Shown here: piece by piece, positions 16,381-23,421 of the stretch | Position numbering within the stretch: the first letter of the stretch is position 1 | How the letters are laid out: the number at the start of each line of letters is the position of its first letter | Program-made: the position numbers and the translations under genes | Notes under the pieces: generated by a model | The model's input: the letters and a program-made list of their open reading frames with translations, nothing else | What the model was told of the DNA's origin: nothing | Database searches by the model: none | From: an uncultured Collinsella sp. | Lineage (GTDB): Bacteria; Actinomycetota; Coriobacteriia; Coriobacteriales; Coriobacteriaceae | NCBI GenBank assembly: GCA_902493855.1 | Contig: CABUQV010000017.1 | Span: 1 to 47,118, forward strand | Length of the DNA stretch: 47,118 bases | Direction of reading: 5' to 3'

Positions 16381-16577
16381 AGATCTTGGACCTTGCCTTT
16401 AAATGCAACGATGGCAATAATCGCGATCACCACAAGCACACCCACCAAAATGGCGTACTCGGTGGTACCCTGCGCGCTCTCCTCCTGCAACAGCTCCTTG
16501 GCATGCTGGCGAGCGCGAATCGCCCGGCAAAAAGCCCGGTTCCAAGCCTTGTCAGCAACTTCGACCATCGTGTTCAT
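16344..16577 (-). CDS. flp: Flp-family major pilin
   Basis: A 77 aa type IVb pilin precursor. The N-terminal ~33 residues form a leader (LLQEESAQ), then the motif AQGTTEYAIL, the Flp signature with Glu+5/Tyr+6, a helix VGVLVVIAIIAIVAFKGK and a short tail (VQDLWNAISEGINSL). GGGAGG lies upstream of the ATG. The Flp pilin is cleaved by a prepilin peptidase and polymerised into the pilus by TadA/B/C. No prepilin peptidase gene lies in this window, so it must be elsewhere. The residue at -1 is Ala, where Gly is usual. Confidence 0.9.
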   Translation of the reverse strand: MNTMVEVADKAWNRAFCRAIRARQHAKELLQEESAQGTTEYAILVGVLVVIAIIAIVAFKGKVQDLWNAISEGINSL

Positions 16578-16587
16578 GTATTCCTCC

Positions 16588-17229
16588 CTACATCATCCCG
16601 CCTGCTCCCAGCAGCGGGCCCAATATGGACAGAAGCAACGCCGGCAAGATGAGCGTGCCGGTGGGAATCAGCAGCTTGACGGGCGCACGCTCGATCTCAC
16701 GCTCGACCGCGGCGCGATGAGCCGCACGGATCTCGCGACTTTGAGCGGCCAGCGTCTCGGCAAGTGGGGCACCCAGGGCGAGCGCCTGCCCCACCGTGAT
16801 GGCAAAGGTCTCGAGCGCTCGCACGTCCAGATCGCGCGCGGCGGCCAACAACTCGTCCTCACGCGTACCCACGCCCACTTGCCACGCCATGCAGGCCCGC
16901 TCAAGGCGAAGAGCCAGCACTGACCGACGGTTGGCGCAGAAAATCTCAAGCGCCGCATCAAACGAAAGACCGGCCGAAAGACCCAAGCGCACAACATCGA
17001 TCATCTCGGACACTTCGCCGAGCGAAACTCGCGCCGGGCCGCCCGCTCCAACCGCGCCCTTCACTCGCGCGGTCAGGGCATCGACCACCGAGCGACCCGC
17101 GGCAGCGACCAGCACCGCCTCGCGCTTGCAGGCCCCTGCGATCTTGCGCGCATCCGCCCGATCCAAACCCGTCGCGACAAATACACTCAGGGCACACAGG
17201 CAAGCCACAACTGCAACCAGGGCGCTCAT
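16588..17229 (-). CDS. tadC: TadC-like inner-membrane platform protein
   Basis: A 213 aa type II secretion system F-domain protein. It has an N-terminal helix (ALVAVVACLCALSVFVATGL), a cytoplasmic four-helix domain (SEMIDVVRLGLSAGLSFDAALE) and C-terminal helices (LLIPTGTLILPALLLSILGPLL). TadB and TadC together form the platform on which TadA acts. The start is the ATG at 17229, overlapping the tadB stop by 4 bases; longer frames run through tadB. At 213 aa it is shorter than many TadC proteins (about 300). Confidence 0.88.
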   Translation of the reverse strand: MSALVAVVACLCALSVFVATGLDRADARKIAGACKREAVLVAAAGRSVVDALTARVKGAVGAGGPARVSLGEVSEMIDVVRLGLSAGLSFDAALEIFCANRRSVLALRLERACMAWQVGVGTREDELLAAARDLDVRALETFAITVGQALALGAPLAETLAAQSREIRAAHRAAVEREIERAPVKLLIPTGTLILPALLLSILGPLLGAGGMM

Positions 17230-18152
17230 AGCTCCACCCGCATAATGCGCCGGATAACCACCAGGGCAACGACGTTGAGGGCTAGACCCAGCACCACAGC
17301 GCCCGCACCGGCAGGCGTCGCAAGACCGCGACGAAAATCTGCCGAAAGCAGCGCCAACACCGCGCACATGCCCGCCGGCATCGCCGCGACCATGTGTGCC
17401 GACATACGCGCCTGTGACGTCTTAACATCCAGGCGGCGCTTGAGCTCAATGCGCTCCCCCACCATGCTCGACGCCTCGGACAGTAAGTCGGCAAGCGGAG
17501 CGCCAGTGCGCTGTGACACCTTAAGCGCCAAGGTCACAAGCGAAAGACCGGGGGCGTCGATGCGCACGAGCAAGTCATCGAGCGCGTCGGTCGCCGAGAT
17601 GCCGCAATCGATCGCCGCCGCTACCCGCAAAAACTCGGTATGTACCGGCTCTTGCGCATGAGCGCCCACAAAGCGCATGCCCTGGGCCAGCGAATGTCCC
17701 GAGGCAAGCGACATGGAAAGTGCGGTAAACGCCTCGGGCATGGCCTCTTCTGCATCGTGTTGCTCGCGCCGGCTCTCAAAGCCATCCCGAGCGGCGCCAA
17801 CGGCAATCGGAGCAACAAGTCCCAAGGCAAATCCGAGGGGCGATAACGACACCATCGTTAGTAAAACGCAGCAGACACCGCTCGATAGCAGCAGAAACGC
17901 CAAACGCCCCGAAGCATCTTCAATCACGAGGCCAAGGCGATGCGCCGGAGCCAGCGATGCCCACGAACGGGCAATCTTTTTCAGCAGATCGTTTTCCACC
18001 AGCTTACGCGGCAGCTTCTCTGCCACCGTCTCGAGCGCCTGACGCGCCAGCTCCGCCGGCGGCACCTGCGGCACACGAGGTTCCGCCCCGCACGCCGTCG
18101 CAACAGAAAACCCTGCCAAACCCCCTACGACGAGGGGCACAGCGACCTCCAT
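17226..18152 (-). CDS. tadB: TadB-like inner-membrane platform protein
   Basis: A 308 aa type II secretion system F-domain protein with two hydrophobic stretches in the middle (RLAFLLLSSGVCCVLLTMVS, LGFALGLVAPIAVG, about 81-117), a cytoplasmic F domain with conserved PEAFTALSMSLASGHSLAQG (about 138-157), and C-terminal helices (MVAAMPAGMCAVLALLS, AVVLGLALNVVALVVI). It is the partner of TadC. It overlaps tadA by 28 bases at its start, which supports cotranslation. Confidence 0.9.
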   Translation of the reverse strand: MEVAVPLVVGGLAGFSVATACGAEPRVPQVPPAELARQALETVAEKLPRKLVENDLLKKIARSWASLAPAHRLGLVIEDASGRLAFLLLSSGVCCVLLTMVSLSPLGFALGLVAPIAVGAARDGFESRREQHDAEEAMPEAFTALSMSLASGHSLAQGMRFVGAHAQEPVHTEFLRVAAAIDCGISATDALDDLLVRIDAPGLSLVTLALKVSQRTGAPLADLLSEASSMVGERIELKRRLDVKTSQARMSAHMVAAMPAGMCAVLALLSADFRRGLATPAGAGAVVLGLALNVVALVVIRRIMRVEL

Positions 18153-19453
18153 TCGTCCACCTCCTCTTGTGTGAGCGTCCCCGACCGCAGGCCTTCTGCG
18201 ATAAACGGCGGCTCGCGGTCAAGCGTCCAGGTGCGCTCGGCGGCATCGAAAGTCACATAGCGCTCGAGCTCTACGCCGCCCGACGTGGCGCGACGCACCC
18301 CCGAATACGAGGAGACAAAACGCCTGCCATCGGCGTGGCGCTCGGACATCACGATGCCGTCGAGCGCCATGGCAATCTGCTCCTCGATGAGCTCGCTCGG
18401 CAGATCGATGCCATAACGTGCAAGCAACGTCAGACGCACCACGGTCTCCTGTTCTGAGCCCGCATGAAGTGTGGTGAGCGACCCGTCGTGGCCCGTGTTC
18501 ATGGCCTGCAACATGTCGCAGCACTCGGCACCGCGCACCTCGCCCACCACGATGCGGTCGGGGCGCATGCGCAGGGCATTAGTTACTAGGTCGCGAATCG
18601 TCACCGCACCCTCACCCTCAATTGAAGCCTCGCGCGCCTCTAGGCGCACCACGTGCGGATGATGCGCAAACTTGAGCTCGGCAGAGTCCTCGATCGTCAC
18701 GATGCGCTCGCCAGTGGAAATCTCGCATGACAACGCGTTGAGCAGGGTGGTCTTGCCAGATCCCGTGCCTCCCGCAACCGCCAGGTCCTGTCGCAGCGAC
18801 ACCGCACACGACAGCAGCTGCGCATACCAAAGCGGCAGCGACCCCAGCCCCACAAGCTCGTCCAGCGAGCAGATGCGGTCCGAGAACTTTCGGATGGTGA
18901 GAATCGGTCCGTCAATCGCCACAGGCGGAATCACCGCGTTGACGCGATAGCCCGTTTTGAGGCGGGCGTTGACGATGGGGCTGCGCTCGTCGATACGGCG
19001 GCCAAGTGGCGAGATGATGCGGTCGATAAGCACACGGATCTGCTCATCATCCTCAAACGCATGCTCGATGGGGTGCAAGACGCCGCCGCGTTCAAAGAAA
19101 GCCGAGCGGCAGCCGTTGATCATGATCTCGGTAACGGTGTCGTCCTCGATGAGCGGCTGCAACGGCCCCAGGCCCACCACGTCATCCAAAATCTCGTCGA
19201 TGATGGTCTCGCGCTCGGGCGTCGCGAGATCGGTCGGCTCCTCAACATTGAGCGCCGCCTCCACCGCGGGACGCAATTCCGAGCGGGCAAGTGCCGGGTC
19301 GATATAGGCGCTGATACGCGCCACTTCGTCGTAACCCATGCGGTCCATCACGGCGCGCTTGGTGCGTCGTTTCACCGCGCGGCGACGCCCCGCATCTACA
19401 GGCGCTGCCGCCGCTGCAGCGCCGGCAGCCTTAATCCTTGTTTGCAGGCTCAT
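18125..19453 (-). CDS. tadA: TadA/CpaF pilus-assembly ATPase
   Basis: A 442 aa VirB11-like secretion ATPase that powers Flp pilus assembly. After an alanine/arginine-rich tail (1-35) comes the N-terminal domain and then the hexameric ATPase core: Walker A GGTGSGKTT (228-236), Asp box TIEDSAEL, MRPDRIVVGEVRG (Walker B region, about 296-308) and the His box GHDGSLTTLHA. It overlaps tadZ by 4 bases (ATGA). The length and order match TadA of actinobacterial Tad loci. Confidence 0.95.
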   Translation of the reverse strand: MSLQTRIKAAGAAAAAAPVDAGRRRAVKRRTKRAVMDRMGYDEVARISAYIDPALARSELRPAVEAALNVEEPTDLATPERETIIDEILDDVVGLGPLQPLIEDDTVTEIMINGCRSAFFERGGVLHPIEHAFEDDEQIRVLIDRIISPLGRRIDERSPIVNARLKTGYRVNAVIPPVAIDGPILTIRKFSDRICSLDELVGLGSLPLWYAQLLSCAVSLRQDLAVAGGTGSGKTTLLNALSCEISTGERIVTIEDSAELKFAHHPHVVRLEAREASIEGEGAVTIRDLVTNALRMRPDRIVVGEVRGAECCDMLQAMNTGHDGSLTTLHAGSEQETVVRLTLLARYGIDLPSELIEEQIAMALDGIVMSERHADGRRFVSSYSGVRRATSGGVELERYVTFDAAERTWTLDREPPFIAEGLRSGTLTQEEVDEWRSLCPSS

Positions 19454-21099
19454 CGCTGATCACCCTCGCGCGACCAGGGAAGGCGGATACGCGGGCGCTC
19501 GGTCCGCGTTGCACGGTCGGCGACCATATCGCTCCAAGGGCCGACGGCGCACCCCAGTTCCACGAGCATCTCGCGCGTGGCCTCGCGCACGCTGGTCGCA
19601 AAAGCGCTGGTCTGCCCCACTGCCTCGTCAGCGCGCCCAAACGCCATGAGCGCGGCGAGATCCTGCCCGCCATCGGCGATACGAATCTTGGAGCTCAACG
19701 CACAGGCAATCTCAAAGCGCATGGCGACGTCCTCGTCTGCCCCGCGCGCACCGAACCGGTTGAACACGGCGCTCATGCGCGTGCGCGGCACACCTACTCG
19801 ACTTGCCAGTTCAATGACGCGCGACGCCGATGTCGCGGACGATACCGCCGCATCGCCAACGACCAGGCAACGGTCGCTCGCCGCCACCGCAGCCGCCACG
19901 GCGTCGCCCCAAAAGACCGAGGTATCGATAAAGACCACGTCGGATTCGCGACGCAGAACATCAAGCAGTAGCTCCACCGGACGTGCCATGAGCTCGGCTT
20001 GCTCGGGCGCCGCGACGGGGCCCCAGAGCGTAACGCCCGGCGCCACGCGCATCGATGTGGCCACGATATCCGGCTCGGCAAGCGCGCCCGCCGCCGACGG
20101 CTCGATAAGTGCCGCCATATCGCGCGGAGCATCGACGCCTAACAAGTCGTAAAGGTTTCCAAACATCAGGTCCAGGTCGAGCACGGCGGCACGCAAGCCC
20201 AACAGCGACGATGTGTGTGCCATGGTGGCAACGATCGTCGACTTGCCGCAACCGCCCGAACCCGAAATGGCACAGATGACCGGAGCTCGATGCTGCGGAG
20301 CGGCAGCGTCTGCCGGCGGCATCGGAGGAGGCGGAGCGGGCGTCGGTGGCAGCGTCCCCGTCTCCCCCGCCGCAACCACACGCTGCGTCCAAGCCGGCAT
20401 GGCAGCTTGTTCGGTCTGCGAGGCAGGTTCGTTCTGCGCAATCTGCTCATGCTGCATCAGCGACAACTCGCCGCACCCGGCAAAGCCCTCAACTTCGTCG
20501 AGTTCATCCGCCAGATTCACGCCGTGCACGTATCCCATATCTACAGCCGGGGAGTCGCCAGCATGCTGCGCCGGCCCTCCAGCGTCATCGTATACAAGGG
20601 GGTTCCGGGGGCGCCGACCATGCTCGGCTTCCGCTTTTCCATAATCATCAACACGCGGGCCTCTTGTAGCGCGAGGCGCCCCGGGTTCCCTATCAACAAA
20701 AGCATCGGGCTCAATCGTCATGTGCCGATCGGAATCAACCGCTCCCTCGCCCGCGCGCCCGTTGCCGCATATACTGTGCGCAGCGATGACCTCGGTCGCC
20801 CCTGCGCGAAACAGCCCCTCGATATCCGACGGATCGAGTGCTTCTATCAACACGACCACGCGACTCACGCGGCCTTCGGCCGTCAGGCGCGCAACAGTCT
20901 TGCGCACATCTTCGGTATCAAACAGAGACGCCGCGATGATGGCAGCCCCGCGGCGCGACGGAAACGCCCGCGCCATGGAAATCAGCCCGTCCAGGTCACC
21001 CACGCGAAGCACCTGTGCACCCGCATCACGGCCCTCGACTTCCCGCTGCAACAGCCCGTAATCGCCGCACGCGCAGCACGCAAGCCAGATCGCCTTCAT
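19450..21099 (-). CDS. tadZ: TadZ/CpaE-like MinD-type ATPase
   Basis: A 549 aa protein in three parts. The N-terminus is a receiver-like alpha/beta domain (about 1-110). A long acidic, proline-rich linker follows (about 115-270, ending PPTPAPPPPMPPADAAAPQ). The C-terminus is a MinD/ParA-type ATPase with deviant Walker A SGSGGCGKST (about 279-288) and VFIDTSVFWGDAV. TadZ proteins sit at the cell pole or membrane and place the pilus machine. The start is ATG at 21099 (TGATG junction with cpaB); a GTG one codon upstream overlaps by 4. The linker is about 150 residues, longer than in many TadZ. Confidence 0.9.
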   Translation of the reverse strand: MKAIWLACCACGDYGLLQREVEGRDAGAQVLRVGDLDGLISMARAFPSRRGAAIIAASLFDTEDVRKTVARLTAEGRVSRVVVLIEALDPSDIEGLFRAGATEVIAAHSICGNGRAGEGAVDSDRHMTIEPDAFVDREPGAPRATRGPRVDDYGKAEAEHGRRPRNPLVYDDAGGPAQHAGDSPAVDMGYVHGVNLADELDEVEGFAGCGELSLMQHEQIAQNEPASQTEQAAMPAWTQRVVAAGETGTLPPTPAPPPPMPPADAAAPQHRAPVICAISGSGGCGKSTIVATMAHTSSLLGLRAAVLDLDLMFGNLYDLLGVDAPRDMAALIEPSAAGALAEPDIVATSMRVAPGVTLWGPVAAPEQAELMARPVELLLDVLRRESDVVFIDTSVFWGDAVAAAVAASDRCLVVGDAAVSSATSASRVIELASRVGVPRTRMSAVFNRFGARGADEDVAMRFEIACALSSKIRIADGGQDLAALMAFGRADEAVGQTSAFATSVREATREMLVELGCAVGPWSDMVADRATRTERPRIRLPWSREGDQR

Positions 21100-21758
21100 C
21101 ACTCGTCGCCTCCGCTCTTTTTGCCGCGCGCCGTGGCGGGAATCGTCAAGCTGACCGTTCCCTTGCCCGAAGCTCCCAGCAGTTCCTTGACGTCTTCGGG
21201 GTCAGCCGCCAGCGTCACCCATTCGATCTTGCCCTCGCGCGTGGCACCGGAATCCTCACTGGTATCGATTACGTACGCGCCGCACAGCCGATCGGTTACG
21301 CCGTCTTTTTGCACATACACATCCACGTAGCTGCCCACGCCCGTGGCGCCGCCGACCGAGTGCTCGGCATCGACCGCCACCGAAACGGCGACCTTGCCCT
21401 TAGGCACCTCGAGCTTGTGGCTCTCGGCCTTGGTGTAGACATTGCAGATCACGGCGTTTTTGGGAATACGCGAAGTCGTCACGTCGCCGCGCACCTGGCG
21501 CAGCTCGGTCACCGCGTCACGCGGCAGCAGGCTTGTCAGCCATTCCTGGGTTATGACATTGGTCTCATCGAGGGTCTCGCCCACATCGATATCGCGCGCC
21601 GCGACGCATACCTCGACGCGATCGCCACCGTACTTGGCCAAGGTCTCAGCCTGGACCTGTTCGGCTTGCGAGCGGATCGACGAGCCGTAAACCATGCAGA
21701 GCAGAGCAGCGAGCACGCCCGCGACCAGACTGATGGCGATGCGCTTGCTCTTGTTCAC
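21099..21758 (-). CDS. cpaB: CpaB/RcpC-like SAF-domain protein
   Basis: A 219 aa protein with an N-terminal membrane helix (RIAISLVAGVLAALLCMVYG, about 5-24) and a SAF domain (VCVAARDIDVGETLDETNV, about 50-68), followed by the CpaB/RcpC beta domain (KGKVAVSVAVDAEHSVGG, GSYVDVYVQKDG). It is the first gene of the Tad operon and faces outward in this monoderm type of organism. The GTG at 21758 is chosen because GAGAGGAG lies 6 bases upstream; an ATG five codons earlier lacks a ribosome site. Confidence 0.88.
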   Translation of the reverse strand: MNKSKRIAISLVAGVLAALLCMVYGSSIRSQAEQVQAETLAKYGGDRVEVCVAARDIDVGETLDETNVITQEWLTSLLPRDAVTELRQVRGDVTTSRIPKNAVICNVYTKAESHKLEVPKGKVAVSVAVDAEHSVGGATGVGSYVDVYVQKDGVTDRLCGAYVIDTSEDSGATREGKIEWVTLAADPEDVKELLGASGKGTVSLTIPATARGKKSGGDE

Positions 21759-21868
21759 GGCCGCTCCTCTCATGGCAGTGCCGGGCGAATGCCCGTACCA
21801 CCATTGTCTGGGCGGTCAGAGTGCAAAGCGGCGCAATCGCAATCTTGGTTTTCGATGTCAAACCAATC

Positions 21869-21920
21869 GCTGACCAAAAGCTGACCAGCCCGTCAAGCTC
21901 GTGGCAAGGTTTTGGTCAGC
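21869..21920. promoter_or_regulatory. Inverted repeat upstream of the Tad operon
   Basis: GCTGACCAAAA (21869-21879) is followed at once by a direct half-copy GCTGACCA and, 30 bases on, by its exact reverse complement TTTTGGTCAGC (21910-21920). It lies about 110-160 bases upstream of the cpaB start, between cpaB and rsgA. It could be an operator of the Tad operon or an intergenic repeat. Confidence 0.4.
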
Positions 21921-21956
21921 ACGTCAGCAAACTGCATGTTTCGAGGCTTTTCCGCA

Positions 21957-21993
21957 GCAAAAAAGCCGTCTCCTGAACAGTTGGGAGACGGCT
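21957..21993 (-). terminator. Terminator of rsgA
   Basis: On the minus strand AGCCGTCTCC and GGAGACGGCT form a perfect 10 bp stem with a 10-base loop, followed by TTTTTTGC. It lies directly after the rsgA stop codon. Confidence 0.9.
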
Positions 21994-22010
21994 GTCATAG
22001 GAAAAATCAA

Positions 22011-23195
22011 TTACAGATGAACATCGGGATCGAGCATTTGAGCGCTCACGCGCATGGATGACGCCAAGTTTTGGAACGTTTCCAGCCGTAGGCTGTCGAT
22101 CTGCCCGGCGTCCTCGGCCTCGCGAACGGCGCAGACCGGCTCATGGGTATGTGTGCAATCGCCAAACCGGCACGCGCGCGATGCCTCGACAATCTCGGGG
22201 AAAGCGCGCGCCAGACCTCGCTCGTGACCCACGAGCGGTAGGCTGCGCAGGCCCGGAGCATCGGCGATCACGCCGGCGTCGCCCGGCAGCGCCACCATCA
22301 CGCGCGCGACGGTAGTGTGACGGCCCTGGTCGTCGCGTTCACGCACACCGCCGGTCGCCAACGTATCGTGGCCCAGCAGTGCATTGAGCAGCGTCGACTT
22401 GCCGGCACCCGACTCGCCCAGAATCATGGCACAGCTCCCGGCAGGCACGCAGGCACGGACCTCGTCCAGGCCGCGGCCCTCGGCAGAGGACGTCACGATT
22501 ACGCGCACGTCCGGACCCACCAGGCGGCGCACGCGGTCCAAATCGCGCTCGAGTTCCTCGGCATCGCAGCGGTCAGCTTTGGTGAGCACCACCACTGGCT
22601 CGGCATCGCAGTCGAGCGCCAACACCAGCGAGCGCGCCACGCGGTCGAGCAGCACCTCACCGGCACCGAGCGCCTGCACGATTAGCACGCTATCCACGTT
22701 GGAGCAGAGCACCTGGCGCTCTCCACGGGCGCGGCCGCGCCAACGCTCAAAGCTCGTACGGCGCGGCAGCACGTACTCAATCACGCCCATATCGTGCCCG
22801 GGAGCGCGGCGTACCGCCACACGGTCGCCCACGGCAGGCAGCAGGACCTCGTCCTCGCCGCGCGACTTGGCAAACCCCACGGCATGCTCGGCGCGAAAGG
22901 TGTCGTCGGCAGTGGCCACCAGCGGAAACCCGCGATCCAGGCGTACCACGGCACCGAGCTGCATCTGCTCGGGCTCCTCGGCATGTGCGCAGAAATCATC
23001 AAAGGCAGTCTGCTGGGTTTCATCGACCGGCAGATCATCAAACGCCGGGACATCCTGCAGCGCATCGAGCCCCGGTACGCTCGCCAACAACTCCTCGGCA
23101 GACACGGGCGCTTCGGTCGCGAGTTTCCGACGACGACCGCGCTTAGCCCGCGCCCCCGTCGTCTTTTTCTTCGCTTTAGCCTTAGCCTTAGCCAC
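22011..23195 (-). CDS. rsgA: Ribosome small-subunit GTPase RsgA
   Basis: Circularly permuted GTPase (order G4-G5-G1-G3) that checks and releases immature 30S subunits. Seen here: an OB-fold domain, G4 as VVLTKADRCD, G1 as LGESGAGKSTLLNALLG, G3 as DAPGLRSLPL, and a zinc knuckle CRFGDCTHTHEPVC. The start is the GTG at 23195 after GGGAGG, giving 394 aa; upstream codons are improbable. The N-terminus is unusual: about 25 residues rich in Lys/Arg (AKAKAKAKKKTTGARAKRGR) plus an acidic stretch, about 100 residues longer than typical. The basic tail may bind rRNA. Confidence 0.95.
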   Translation of the reverse strand: MAKAKAKAKKKTTGARAKRGRRRKLATEAPVSAEELLASVPGLDALQDVPAFDDLPVDETQQTAFDDFCAHAEEPEQMQLGAVVRLDRGFPLVATADDTFRAEHAVGFAKSRGEDEVLLPAVGDRVAVRRAPGHDMGVIEYVLPRRTSFERWRGRARGERQVLCSNVDSVLIVQALGAGEVLLDRVARSLVLALDCDAEPVVVLTKADRCDAEELERDLDRVRRLVGPDVRVIVTSSAEGRGLDEVRACVPAGSCAMILGESGAGKSTLLNALLGHDTLATGGVRERDDQGRHTTVARVMVALPGDAGVIADAPGLRSLPLVGHERGLARAFPEIVEASRACRFGDCTHTHEPVCAVREAEDAGQIDSLRLETFQNLASSMRVSAQMLDPDVHL

Positions 23196-23242
23196 AAACG
23201 CCTCCCAGCAGCCAAAATCACAACTGAGCAGGTATTTTAAAT

Positions 23243-23280
23243 CAAAAAGAGCTGGCCGGGCAAAGCCCGACCAGCTCACA
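23243..23280 (-). terminator. Terminator of the calcium ATPase gene
   Basis: On the minus strand GAGCTGG-T-CGGGC and GCCCG-G-CCAGCTC pair as a 13 bp stem with one G-T/C-A position and a three-base loop, followed by TTTTTGATTT. It lies 140 bases after the ATPase stop codon, at the rsgA start. Confidence 0.75.
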
Positions 23281-23339
23281 TACTTTCCCTCAGCTCATGG
23301 TCCCGAGAGGTTGTCCGAAGGCCCGACCGCCGAGAGGGG

Positions 23340-23391
23340 TTTCTTCTGAGCGATCCCGCAGCGCGAAGCGCGAGGACCAGCGAAGAAGAAA
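23340..23391. repeat. REP-like intergenic stem
   Basis: TTTCTTC at 23340-23346 and GAAGAAA at 23385-23391 are inverted, enclosing GCGCGAAGCGCG. It lies in the 3' region of the calcium ATPase gene, before its terminator. This could be an intergenic repeat or RNA-stabilising hairpin. Confidence 0.35.
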
Positions 23392-23421
23392 ACACGCAGG
23401 GGCGGGCCCGGACAGGTTAAC

